DNA of 64,000 nt, taken from the NCBI RefSeq assembly GCF_007859275.1, contig NZ_VOHC01000021.1, positions 310,001 through 374,000 of the forward strand. Reading direction: 5' to 3'. Below the pieces are notes generated by a model. That model did no database searches, was not told where the DNA came from, and saw only the letters and a list, made by a program, of their open reading frames with translations. The stretch's first letter is position 1. Each line of letters starts with the position of its first letter. Made by a program: the position numbers and the translations under genes. Positions 8,132 to 16,273 of this stretch are shown here, in pieces. The DNA is from Planomicrobium sp. CPCC 101079. GTDB taxonomy: Bacteria; Bacillota; Bacilli; Bacillales_A; Planococcaceae.

Positions 8132-8925
8132 GCAATACAGAGTTTGTCCCGGAAACTCCTGAAAAATCGAGCACGCTCAAACCGTTGGAATTGTATATTT
8201 TCATGGACCCGCTCAATTCTCAGTGCTGGGAACTTCAATCCATTATACGCAAGTTACAAATCGAATATGGCCATTATTTTTCAATGCAAATTGTACTTAG
8301 CACCAAATTGGCTAATTTGAATTCCATCGGCAAAACGTCAATTATCGATATCGACAATCTTTCCCACCCGGTACTAGCTTCTGTGGCAGTAAAGGCTGCT
8401 GAACTTCAAGGAAAGCGGGCAGGAAACCGTTTTTTGCATAAGTTGCAGGAAAACTTATTGTTGAAGACAAAAGATGTAGCTTGTTATTCAGTTTTATTGG
8501 AAATTGCAGGAGAAGCGGAGCTGGACCAGGAAGAATTCAAACGTGACTTCCACTCGGTACATACAGCGAAAGCTTTTCAATGCGATCTGCAAATTACCCG
8601 TGAAATGGAAGTTAACGAAGTTCCAAGTATCGTGTTTTTCAATGAATGCATCGAAGACGAAGGTGTAAAAGTATCTGGTCTTTATCCTTATAACGTATAC
8701 CAAACCATCTTGCAGGAAATGCTTGGCACTGAAAGCTTAAACAAGCAGAATCCGCCATCTATGGAGGAACTTTTTTCTAAATATTCTACTTTGGCAACAA
8801 GAGAAATAGCATCAATCTATAATATTTCCGAACAGACAGCAGAACGCGAATTAAAGAAACAAATGCTTCAGCAAAAATTAGAACGCATTTGTTTAGCTGA
8901 CGATACATTATGGAAACTAAAATAA
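8128..8925 (+). CDS. spxH: ClpXP adaptor protein SpxH (YjbH), DsbA-like
   Basis: 265 aa, GTG start behind GAGGAGG. It belongs to the DsbA/thioredoxin-like YjbH family, whose members bind Spx and deliver it to ClpXP. The thioredoxin region is recognisable (YIFMDPLNSQCWELQS, about 24-39; VPSIVFFNEC near 165), and a C-terminal helical segment follows (about 210-260). In B. subtilis YjbH, as I recall it, the first motif reads DPLCPECW. Here it is DPLNSQCW, so one Cys of the CxxC pair is gone, and the His/Cys-rich N-terminus is also missing. The stop codon lies inside a perfect 50-bp palindrome. Confidence 0.93.
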   Translation: MSNTEFVPETPEKSSTLKPLELYIFMDPLNSQCWELQSIIRKLQIEYGHYFSMQIVLSTKLANLNSIGKTSIIDIDNLSHPVLASVAVKAAELQGKRAGNRFLHKLQENLLLKTKDVACYSVLLEIAGEAELDQEEFKRDFHSVHTAKAFQCDLQITREMEVNEVPSIVFFNECIEDEGVKVSGLYPYNVYQTILQEMLGTESLNKQNPPSMEELFSKYSTLATREIASIYNISEQTAERELKKQMLQQKLERICLADDTLWKLK

Positions 8926-8962
8926 CCTATCCGCCAATTGGCGGATAGGTTATTTTAGTTTC
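8913..8962. terminator. Perfect 50-bp palindrome covering the spxH stop; probable bidirectional terminator
   Basis: Two 25-bp arms (8913-8937 and 8938-8962) are exact reverse complements with no spacer; the centre is CCAATTGG. The GC-rich core is flanked by A-rich and T-rich arms, as in a bidirectional intrinsic terminator. spxH's TAA is at 8923-8925. Confidence 0.85.
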
Positions 8963-9054
8963 ACAGCTTGCATAATTTTAATTTTAATTTTGAATCATTT
9001 AGGATTTCCCTTTAAAAAGGGCTGCACAAAAAATTCATAAAACTTTATTAATGA

Positions 9055-9090
9055 GAAAAGGCCCCTTCCACGTCCGGAAGGAGCCTTTTC
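9055..9090. terminator. Strong hairpin, terminator-like on either strand
   Basis: GAAAAGGC-CCCTTCC stem with a short ACGTCC loop and a single mismatch. The arms end in AAAA/TTTT. It terminates nothing that I can identify as a gene. Confidence 0.6.
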
Positions 9091-9151
9091 TATTACACAA
9101 AGGGGATGGGAGAAATGTTCACGCTCAAACAAAGGGGTGTATGTTTGTATG

Positions 9152-9167
9152 TGATTTATTTCACAGT
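9152..9167. promoter_or_regulatory. CRP/FNR- or Rex-like palindrome
   Basis: TGTGATTTATTTCACA matches the TGTGA-N6-TCACA consensus of CRP/FNR family regulators exactly and is also close to the Rex operator. No promoter with a recognisable downstream gene is placed correctly for it. Confidence 0.5.
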
Positions 9168-9287
9168 ATAACCTTATCACGAAATAATAGTTAATACAAT
9201 CTTTCACATACATTTTCACAAAATTGTCAAAATGAAAAGCTTTTTAAAATCAACTTATCCATTTTTATTATTTCAGAAAAACAAAAA

Positions 9288-9321
9288 AAGAAGAAGCGAA
9301 GGAATGCCGACGCTTCTTCTT
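9288..9321 (-). terminator. Terminator after pepF
   Basis: 11-bp stem AAGAAGAAGCG / CGCTTCTTCTT with a 12-nt loop. On the minus strand a seven-T run follows. Confidence 0.85.
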
Positions 9322-9327
9322 CCCCAA

Positions 9328-11136
9328 TTATTTTTTCAACAATAGTTTTTCCAATTCATTCAGCTTCTGTTCAAAGACCTGGCACGCTTCTTCAATTGGT
9401 CCAGAAGAAGTCATATCGACCCCTGCTTTTTTCAACACTTCAATTGGGTAATCCGAACTTCCTGCCTTCAGGAATTCGTTGATGTATCGATCGACCGCAG
9501 GCTGCCCTTCTTCCAAAATCCCCTTGCTCAATGCAGTTGCTGCACTAAACCCAGTCGCATATTGATAAACATAGTAATTATAGTAAAAATGCGGGATACG
9601 CGTCCATTCCAATCCGATTTCTTCGTCTACTGCCACATCTTCGCCAAAATACTTTTTGTTCAGCCCGTAGTAGACTTCTGTCAATCGGTCGGCTGTTAAG
9701 GCTTCCCCGTTTTGGTCCATCTGATGGATCAAATGTTCAAATTCTGCAAACATCGTTTGGCGGAATACGGTTCCTCTAAAACCGTCCAGCCAGTAATTCA
9801 AGAGATAAATGCGTTCCTGGTCATCCTCGGTTGTCTTGACCATATATTCGTTCAATAGCGCTTCGTTGCAGGTAGAAGCTACTTCCGCAACAAAAATAGA
9901 ATAGTTTCCATAAACGAAAGGCTGGGAACTGCGTGTGTAATAGCTATGGACACTATGACCGAATTCATGGGCCAGCGTAAACAAATTGTTCACATTGTCT
10001 TGCCAGTTCATCAAAATGTATGGATTGGTTCCGTATGCACCTGAAGAGTATGCGCCGCTGCGCTTCCCTTTGTTTTCTTTCACATCCACCCAGCGATTGT
10101 TTATGCCAGTTTCAACAATGCCTGTATATTCTTCACCCAGAGCATCTAGTCCTTTAAGCACCAGATCAGTCGCTTTTTCGTAAGGAATCTCCATCTCCAC
10201 CTCTTGGACAAGCGGTGTATACATATCGTACATATGGACTTTATCAACTCCTAACACTTCCTTGCGGAGCGCCGCATAGCGATGAAGCAAGTGCAGGTTG
10301 TCGTTTACCGTTTCAACCAAATTATCGTAAACAGTTTCTGGAATATGGTTATCTGCTAAAGCAGCTTGCCGGGCAGACTCAAATTTACGGATACGCGCGT
10401 TGACATTATCACGCTTAATGTTGCCGGAAAGTGTAGAAGCAAACGTATTGCGGAATTTTCCATATGTGTCATATACCGCTTTAAAAGCTGCTTCCCGGAC
10501 GCGGCGGTCTTTGCTCTCTAACAATTTGCTATAGTTCCCGTGCGTGATTTGCACTTGTTCGCCTTTTTCATTTTCAATAGTTGGAAATTCTAAATCGGCG
10601 TTGTTCAGCATGCCAAACGTTTCTGAAGATGCACCGCCCACTTCCGCAAGCTGCGCCAACAAGGATTCCTGCTCGGCAGGCAGCACATGAGGCCGCATGG
10701 AGTTCAGTTCAGCCAATGCTTGCTTGTACAAACTCAAGCCTTCATGGCCCTCTATATAGCCGTTAAGCACCGATTCGTCCAGTTCCAAAATTTCCGGCGT
10801 TAAAAATGACAAGCCTGCCGAAATTCTTGCGTACAATGACTTCATGCGGCTATCCATCGCTTGATACTTTGAATTGGTTGTGTCTTGGTCATAGCGCATA
10901 TGCGAGTATGTATAAAGTTTTTGAACACGCTCGTACAGTTCATCTCTATATACCAATACCTCGTACAATGCTTCTGCGCCTTCTTTTAACTTCCCTTGGT
11001 ACGAAGCGGATTTTTCAGCCAGTTCGGCTACTTCTTTGAACTCTGCTTCCCACAGCTCATCCGTTGCAAAAATATCTTCTAATTTCCAAGTTAATTCAGT
11101 TGGAACTTCATTTCGTGTCAATGTTTTATTCGACAT
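9328..11136 (-). CDS. pepF: Oligoendopeptidase F
   Basis: 602 aa from the ATG at 11136 (GGAGG site 7 nt before), the family's usual length. It is an M3 family zinc metallopeptidase that cleaves short peptides in the cytoplasm. The zinc site HEFGHSVHS (HExxH) lies at about residues 385-393, with the third ligand region downstream (GNYSIFVAEVASTCNEALL). An extension upstream of 11136 is open but has no ribosome site. It follows coiA on the same strand with about 60 bp between them, the same order as in B. subtilis (coiA-pepF). A role in peptide recycling or competence-related peptide turnover is inferred. Confidence 0.96.
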   Translation of the reverse strand: MSNKTLTRNEVPTELTWKLEDIFATDELWEAEFKEVAELAEKSASYQGKLKEGAEALYEVLVYRDELYERVQKLYTYSHMRYDQDTTNSKYQAMDSRMKSLYARISAGLSFLTPEILELDESVLNGYIEGHEGLSLYKQALAELNSMRPHVLPAEQESLLAQLAEVGGASSETFGMLNNADLEFPTIENEKGEQVQITHGNYSKLLESKDRRVREAAFKAVYDTYGKFRNTFASTLSGNIKRDNVNARIRKFESARQAALADNHIPETVYDNLVETVNDNLHLLHRYAALRKEVLGVDKVHMYDMYTPLVQEVEMEIPYEKATDLVLKGLDALGEEYTGIVETGINNRWVDVKENKGKRSGAYSSGAYGTNPYILMNWQDNVNNLFTLAHEFGHSVHSYYTRSSQPFVYGNYSIFVAEVASTCNEALLNEYMVKTTEDDQERIYLLNYWLDGFRGTVFRQTMFAEFEHLIHQMDQNGEALTADRLTEVYYGLNKKYFGEDVAVDEEIGLEWTRIPHFYYNYYVYQYATGFSAATALSKGILEEGQPAVDRYINEFLKAGSSDYPIEVLKKAGVDMTSSGPIEEACQVFEQKLNELEKLLLKK

Positions 11137-11196
11137 TCTATTTCCTCCTTTTTCCCTTTCTTTAGGGAATCGAACTACTTTATATTTTCTCAATTT

Positions 11197-12273
11197 TCAT
11201 AAGGTTTTGCAATAAGAATCATATAAAAGATTCATGAAGCCAGCTTGTCCATTAGACTTCCCTTTTAACTTATCATACAAAGACAAGTATGACTCCAGAA
11301 GTGCCTCTGCTTCTTTGGCCGCAGCTCGATGATGAACCGGTATTTTTCCTGATTGAACCAAGGAAGTTACGGATATTCCTTTTTGGGTTGCTTCGATAGC
11401 TTGCATTTGCCACAACACCGAATTGCAAAAAATGATTTCAGCGTTCTTCACCGGAACACCAATTGCATCTGGCAATCTTCTGATATCCAGCTGCAATTCG
11501 TAGCAACTTCGCCAAAAAGGATTTTGCATTCTATTTTTAGCATAATACTGAGAAGATATGAATTTTTTTCGCGTTTGATAAAACAAACTATATATCGTTT
11601 CAAATTCCTTTTCTGTCACTCTTTTAGGAACCGCAAAAGGAAATCGCTGACGCGAAGCATCAAGAGACTTTACTTTTCCAATCCACTGTGTACCGCTAAT
11701 AAAAATCAAATTGGAATAGTAATAGAAACGGTTTTCTTCTGGCGCGTACATAATAAGATAGGGACACTGCTGCTTTCGCTGCAACATTTCTTTTTTCCAT
11801 TCAGCTAATTTCAACTGCTGGATGCCCTCTGCCAGCGGTTTTCCCAATCCCCCTATCCAAACAGAGGGCACACCCACTTGTGTGTATCCAAGAGACCTTG
11901 CGGCGATTTGAGCCGCTGGAATAGGACTGCATTGGAATTCAATGGCGGTATGCCGATCGACTAACAGGTCGGCCCTTTGGCGGATAGCAGGAAAATATTT
12001 TTCGAGTTCAACTGTGGAGGTTTTTGATGAGAAGAATTGATAAAGCAGGGTTTTTCCTTGAAGGTGTAAAGAGGATTCAGGTTCACTGTATGAGTCACAG
12101 TAAGAAAGGGTTTTATGCGCAAAGTGTGGAAGTTTAACTTCTCCAATTTTCAGGATGACAGGCGAACCGCATGTGGGACAAAAAAACTGCATGTTGCTTT
12201 TAACTGCCTTTAGCTCTTCTTTTATGTACGGCCGCGTCAAGTAAAACAAGTCACCGTCTTTTATAGCTGCCAC
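11197..12273 (-). CDS. coiA: Competence protein CoiA-like
   Basis: About 358 aa from the GTG at 12273, the first plausible start after AAGGAGAG; the true start is uncertain because no ATG is well placed. CoiA is a competence-induced protein needed for recombination of incoming DNA. An N-terminal zinc-finger-like region (FFCPTCGSPVILK and HFAHKTLSYC, about 30-65) is followed by a nuclease-like core with RADLLVDRHTAIEFQCSPI (about 108-126), where Asp, Glu and Gln form the predicted catalytic set. It lies between mecA and pepF, as in B. subtilis. Confidence 0.85.
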   Translation of the reverse strand: MAAIKDGDLFYLTRPYIKEELKAVKSNMQFFCPTCGSPVILKIGEVKLPHFAHKTLSYCDSYSEPESSLHLQGKTLLYQFFSSKTSTVELEKYFPAIRQRADLLVDRHTAIEFQCSPIPAAQIAARSLGYTQVGVPSVWIGGLGKPLAEGIQQLKLAEWKKEMLQRKQQCPYLIMYAPEENRFYYYSNLIFISGTQWIGKVKSLDASRQRFPFAVPKRVTEKEFETIYSLFYQTRKKFISSQYYAKNRMQNPFWRSCYELQLDIRRLPDAIGVPVKNAEIIFCNSVLWQMQAIEATQKGISVTSLVQSGKIPVHHRAAAKEAEALLESYLSLYDKLKGKSNGQAGFMNLLYDSYCKTL

Positions 12274-12331
12274 TAAAATACAAATCACTCTCCTTTTTTC
12301 TATTGTAAAAAACCTCCAGCAAAAAGACAAT

Positions 12332-12356
12332 AAAAAAAGACCTCCTAAAGGAGGCC
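12332..12356 (-). terminator. Terminator after mecA
   Basis: GGCCTCC-TTTA-GGAGGTC stem on the minus strand, followed by seven T residues, directly past the mecA stop. Confidence 0.85.
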
Positions 12357-13013
12357 TTATCCGAAATAATGGAGCACATTTGACAGTGCATCTTCTTTGA
12401 AAATCTCTTTTCCATACTCTTCTAATCGATGGATAGTAACAGGAGACATTTGCAAGTATTCAGTAAAGACGCTTACATTGTTCTTAACATCTTCATCCGA
12501 ATGCAAAATTTCATCGAAGCTAGTATACAGATAGTATTTGTTCTCGAAGTGGTAAAGAGCTGTTTCAATCGGTACGTACATCAACCTACGAGCAATTGGC
12601 AACAATTCGTCTACTTCCGAAAACACGAATGTGTATTCCAATTTCTTAAAATCAGGTTCATCAAACACTGGTTCAAACTCATCAAATTCCGGCGCAACTG
12701 CATCTTCACTTGCAAACATTTTACGACGATCATCTATATCATCGGGCAAATCCAGTTTCTGCCCATCTTTCGTAAGTTGAGCTTTAGTTACCGTTACTTC
12801 AAGTCCTTTATCCATTGCTTGGACTTGAATCCAGAGAGGGCCTTCCATGACAAAGTCAGCTTCTTCGTTGACCTCATCCATCATTTCCCAGAAAAGCTCT
12901 TCACTTTTGTCTCTGTTAAACCAGATTTCATCACGACTAAACCCACGCTCTTCTACGTCTAGATAGGAAATGTAAAATTTCACTGTGTTGTCATTTATGC
13001 GTTCTATTTCCAT
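12357..13013 (-). CDS. mecA: Adaptor protein MecA (ClpC adaptor)
   Basis: 218 aa, the normal length. MecA binds substrates such as ComK through its N-terminal domain and delivers them to ClpC through its C-terminal domain. The start MEIERINDNTVKFYISYLD and the block RGFSRDEIWFNRDKSEELFW (about 23-42) are characteristic. A low-complexity acidic linker (about 85-125) separates it from the C-terminal domain beginning YTFVFSEVDELLPIARRL. The ribosome site is GGAGAGGTG. Its neighbours are spx and coiA; it therefore sits with another regulated-proteolysis target and a competence gene. Confidence 0.97.
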   Translation of the reverse strand: MEIERINDNTVKFYISYLDVEERGFSRDEIWFNRDKSEELFWEMMDEVNEEADFVMEGPLWIQVQAMDKGLEVTVTKAQLTKDGQKLDLPDDIDDRRKMFASEDAVAPEFDEFEPVFDEPDFKKLEYTFVFSEVDELLPIARRLMYVPIETALYHFENKYYLYTSFDEILHSDEDVKNNVSVFTEYLQMSPVTIHRLEEYGKEIFKEDALSNVLHYFG

Positions 13014-13197
13014 TTTACACCTCTCCTTTCCTTTCGAATTGGACTAAGAGGATTTCCTCATAAGTCGTGCAATGTTGCTCTTCTCATTATATCGCCTTTA
13101 GGGTTTAAAGAAAAAGGTTCTGCTTGAAATCATCTTCTGCTTCAAGTATATAGTAGTTTAGTTTAATTCACAGATAATTGCAACAGCAATAAATATA

Positions 13198-13251
13198 GAA
13201 AAGCTGTCCTAAGATCCATTATGAGGTGCCATAAAGACCGGACAGCTTTTT
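13198..13251 (-). terminator. Terminator after spx
   Basis: Perfect 11-bp stem AAAAGCTGTCC / GGACAGCTTTT, with a long loop of about 31 nt and T residues at both ends. Confidence 0.7.
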
Positions 13252-13261
13252 AGCATATGTG

Positions 13262-13657
13262 TCAGTTTACCAAACGCTGTGCTTCAAGCAACTGGTATGC
13301 TCGTACTTTGCGTGGAAGGAAACGGCGAATTTCATCTTCGTTGTAACCAACTTGCAGCCGCTTTTCATCCATGATAATTGGACGGCGAAGCAATCCAGGA
13401 TGCTCTTGAATCAATTCGTATAAACGTTGAAGCGGTAAACTTTCAACATCCACATTCAGTTTTTGGAAAATTTTCGAACGAGTCGAAATGATTTCGTCTG
13501 TTCCATCTTCTGTCATACGCAAAATTTCTTTAATTTCACTAATAGTTAATGGTTCAGAAAAAATATTGCGTTCTGTATATGGAATTTCATGTTCTTCCAA
13601 CCATGCTTTAGCTTTTCGGCAAGAAGTACAGCTTGGTGAAGTAAATAAAGTTACCAT
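13262..13657 (-). CDS. spx: Transcriptional regulator Spx (redox-responsive)
   Basis: 131 aa from the ATG at 13657, matching Spx exactly in length; the preceding in-frame codons lack conservation. An ArsC-like fold with the redox switch C-T-S-C at residues 10-13. Spx binds the RNA polymerase alpha C-terminal domain and turns on thiol-stress genes. RSKIFQKL and [27 protein letters not shown] are strongly conserved blocks. The C-terminus is LVN rather than the LAN I recall for B. subtilis, which may affect ClpXP recognition. It is upstream of mecA and in the same region as its adaptor gene spxH. Confidence 0.97.
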   Translation of the reverse strand: MVTLFTSPSCTSCRKAKAWLEEHEIPYTERNIFSEPLTISEIKEILRMTEDGTDEIISTRSKIFQKLNVDVESLPLQRLYELIQEHPGLLRRPIIMDEKRLQVGYNEDEIRRFLPRKVRAYQLLEAQRLVN

Positions 13658-13687
13658 CATAATTGAACACTTCCTTTCGAGTATCAA

Positions 13688-13978
13688 GAAAATACAAATT
13701 TATCTATTATCAAATTAGAATCAGTATAATCTAGAGGCTTTACATTCATTATACAATACTTATCGAAAAATAAATACACTATTGACAAAAAATTTAGAAA
13801 TGCTATAGGGATTGTCACATTATCGTTAAATATCATTAACAAATGTTAGTATACTTTTTTTTACCCCGGACAATCCGCATTTAAACATATTTCTGTATTT
13901 TTTTATTCTCAATTACATTTTCTTCTTGAAAATTATTCTTATACTTATAGTACGTTTTTAAACCCATTTGGTTCCATA
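13688..13978. other. AT-rich region upstream of spx
   Basis: About 290 bp without a gene between spx and the glycoside hydrolase. For spx (minus strand) there is a -10 TATAAT around 13750-13755 with a poor -35. On the plus strand TTGACA at 13782-13787, a 16-bp spacer and TATAGG at 13804-13809 face the terminator at 13979-14013. Two short dyads (GTTAA-N6-TTAAC and TAACA-AA-TGTTA) follow near 13831-13856. Confidence 0.4.
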
Positions 13979-14013
13979 GAAAAAGAGCCCATTCGGTTGA
14001 ATCGGCTCTTTTT
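13979..14013 (-). terminator. Terminator after the putative glycoside hydrolase
   Basis: AAAAGAGCC / GGCTCTTTT stem with an inner ATTC/GAAT pairing; T-rich on both sides. Confidence 0.85.
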
Positions 14014-14028
14014 CTTATGCTGGGACAA

Positions 14029-15231
14029 TTAAGGGGTATAGTCTACGCCTTTTGAGTACGTATTGCCGGCATTCCACAGCAAATACTCATCAATTCCGTT
14101 GTCTTTAAGCGCTTTGATTTGTGCTTCCACTTCCGCTTTTCCATAGTTCATATAATTGCCGCTTCCAAGATATGAGGCGGTAAAATCTTGCAGCCACGGG
14201 CGCGAAGTTGGAGGGCTTTTCAGCTCACTCAGCTTTTTGTTTTCGACTTTTGCGTATTCCGAAACCAATTTATATGGTTCTAAGTCGGGTTTCGCAATAC
14301 CGAAATATGATGTCCAATGGCTTGGATAAATCATTGAAGAGATAACGTCCACATTTTCCGAGATTTTCGAGAAGTTTTGTCCGATGCCAGGCGCTTCAGG
14401 CAGCGTCGCTGAATAACCAAAAATATCCACTGAAACTTCCACATCGTATGGTTTTAATTGCTCGCGTGCATATGCGACAAAATCAGTCACTGCTTCTACA
14501 CGGCGCTGAACCGGATCAAGATTGGAATCTTCATAATCCCCCATTGAATATTCAAGTGTTTCTGCTCGCTTTTCAAACCCTTCAGGAAAACGAACATAAT
14601 CAAATTGAATTTCCTTAAAACCGAGTTTTGCGGCCTCAATGGCGATTTGGACATTGTAATCCCATACTTCTTTTAAGAATGGATTTACAAACGAATCTCC
14701 GCTGTTGTTTTTCCATACCGAAGCTCCGTCCACAAACGACAGATCCGGCCTTTCTTTAGCAAGCACAGAATCTTTAAATACTACTACACGTGCTATTGGA
14801 TAAATCTCTTTTTCCTCCAACACCTCAAGAATTTTTCGGGGGTCTTTCATAAACGGCTGGCCGATATCTAATTTAGCCAATTCGGAATCCTTTTTTGGTA
14901 TATAGGTTAGATAACCAAGATCTTCTTTAATATCTATGACCATTGCATTTAGGTCAGTCGAATCCACTAAATCCACTAGCGTATCAAACCGCTCACCGCC
15001 TGCAGAATGAGCAGTAACAAAAATGCCGCGGACTGCATCAGGATACTCAAAAGAAAGGCCAGAGTCGTATTTGTACAGTTGTGAAACAGCCAGTAAGTTG
15101 GTGTCGATGCTTATAGCATCGTATGTACGGGGTGTAAAATCTGACGCCTCCCCTTCTGCTGCCAAAGCAGTAGGCATGCTCAGCATACTTAGAGCCAGTA
15201 CGCCGGCAGTGGTCCATATGGTCCATTTCAT
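14029..15231 (-). CDS. Secreted putative glycoside hydrolase (DUF4015 family)
   Basis: 400 aa with a clear signal peptide: a basic start (MKW), a hydrophobic core to about residue 22, and an ALA-A cleavage site near 24. The mature part matches the GH-like DUF4015 TIM-barrel family: GIFVTAHSAGGERFDTLVDL, AMVIDIKEDLGYLTY, IARVVVFKD, and the strand IQFDYVRFPEGF near residue 205. Conserved Asp residues in VIDIKED and FDYVRFP are probable catalytic or substrate-binding positions. Members are thought to act on extracellular polysaccharide, but the substrate is unknown. It is monocistronic between spx and the opp operon. Confidence 0.8.
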   Translation of the reverse strand: MKWTIWTTAGVLALSMLSMPTALAAEGEASDFTPRTYDAISIDTNLLAVSQLYKYDSGLSFEYPDAVRGIFVTAHSAGGERFDTLVDLVDSTDLNAMVIDIKEDLGYLTYIPKKDSELAKLDIGQPFMKDPRKILEVLEEKEIYPIARVVVFKDSVLAKERPDLSFVDGASVWKNNSGDSFVNPFLKEVWDYNVQIAIEAAKLGFKEIQFDYVRFPEGFEKRAETLEYSMGDYEDSNLDPVQRRVEAVTDFVAYAREQLKPYDVEVSVDIFGYSATLPEAPGIGQNFSKISENVDVISSMIYPSHWTSYFGIAKPDLEPYKLVSEYAKVENKKLSELKSPPTSRPWLQDFTASYLGSGNYMNYGKAEVEAQIKALKDNGIDEYLLWNAGNTYSKGVDYTP

Positions 15232-15296
15232 GATGCCTTCATCCTCTCTAGTTTTCTCCTTTCATTTTAGCACTATTTTAATAGATTGAAACATAT

Positions 15297-15336
15297 AAAA
15301 AGAAGCAATGCCAAATAAATGGCATTGCTTCTTTTT
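15297..15336 (-). terminator. Terminator of the opp operon
   Basis: 16-bp perfect stem (15297-15312 with 15321-15336) overlapping the oppF stop codon, with T-runs on both strands. Confidence 0.9.
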
Positions 15337-16273
15337 ATATACGTGCTGAAGTTGCTTTTAACGATTCAAATTCACGTTCTGAACATTGCACAAAATGGCC
15401 AGGTGTAATTTCTCTCATACGCACATCTTCGCCTTCTGCATAATTATGGACTGCTGGATCGTACGATTTCCGTACCCGGTTGCGCTCATAATCTGGATCT
15501 GGCAGCGGAATCGCCGACAGCAAAGATTGAGTGTAAGGATGCATAGGATTTTTATACAAATCTTCTGCCGGGGCAAGTTCAACTAATTTCCCAAAGTACA
15601 TAACACCAATGCGGTCAGAAATGTATTTAACCATTGATAAATCGTGCGCGATAAATAGATAGGTCAGCCCTTTTTCTTCTTGCAGTTCTTTTAGCAAGTT
15701 AACCACTTGAGCTTGGATCGACACATCAAGAGCAGAAATCGGCTCATCGGCAATGATGAAATCCGGATCAACTGCTAGAGCACGCGCAATCCCAAGACGC
15801 TGGCGCTGACCGCCCGAAAATTCGTGAGGGTAGCGGTTCGCGTGTTCTTTGTTCAATCCGACAGTTTCCAGCAAATCGAAAACCATTTGCTTTCGCTCCG
15901 CCGCATTTTTTGCCAAACCATGAATATCAATTCCTTCAGCAACAATATCCATGACTTTCATACGTGGGTTCAACGATGCATATGGATCTTGGAAAATCAT
16001 CTGCATTTTGCGGTTGAATTTTTTCAAGTCCTTTTTAGACTTTTTGCCATGGACGTTTTCGCCTTCAAAAAACACATCTCCTGAAGTCGCGTCATACAAA
16101 CGAATGATTGAGCGTCCAGTCGTCGACTTTCCGCAGCCTGATTCGCCAACCAACCCTAAGGTCTCACCTCTGTATATATCAAAACTGATATCGTCTACTG
16201 CACGCACTTCGTTTGCTTTTCCAACGTTGAAATGCTGTTTTAAATTTTTAATCTCCAGTAATTTTTCAGCCAT
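15335..16273 (-). CDS. oppF: Oligopeptide ABC transporter ATP-binding protein OppF
   Basis: 312 aa ATPase of the oligopeptide importer. Walker [10 protein letters not shown] near residue 39, signature [14 protein letters not shown] near 153, Walker B DFIIADEP near 172, and the switch His in FIAHDLSMV near 207. The C-terminal oligopeptide-transporter extension ([27 protein letters not shown] region) is present but carries few of the Cys residues that some OppD/F proteins use for an iron-sulfur site. It overlaps oppD by one base and is last in oppABCDF. With OppD it drives uptake through OppB/OppC. Confidence 0.95.
   Translation of the reverse strand: MAEKLLEIKNLKQHFNVGKANEVRAVDDISFDIYRGETLGLVGESGCGKSTTGRSIIRLYDATSGDVFFEGENVHGKKSKKDLKKFNRKMQMIFQDPYASLNPRMKVMDIVAEGIDIHGLAKNAAERKQMVFDLLETVGLNKEHANRYPHEFSGGQRQRLGIARALAVDPDFIIADEPISALDVSIQAQVVNLLKELQEEKGLTYLFIAHDLSMVKYISDRIGVMYFGKLVELAPAEDLYKNPMHPYTQSLLSAIPLPDPDYERNRVRKSYDPAVHNYAEGEDVRMREITPGHFVQCSEREFESLKATSARI

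Larger units (their letters stand above)
8963..9287. other. Intergenic region with hairpin, mini-ORF and CRP/FNR-like box
   Basis: About 325 bp between convergent spxH and pepF. It holds a hairpin at 9055-9090, an 18-codon open frame at 9115-9171 (ATG behind GGGGATGGGAG, reading MFTLKQRGVCLYVIYFTV), a perfect TGTGA-N6-TCACA palindrome, and possible -10 TACAAT at 9195-9200. No annotated gene explains these elements. A small RNA or a leader-type peptide is possible but unproven. Confidence 0.4.

Noticed and set aside
11353-11808. A 151-codon plus-strand frame inside coiA
   Set aside because: Antisense to coiA, no ribosome site and Phe/Ser-rich composition.
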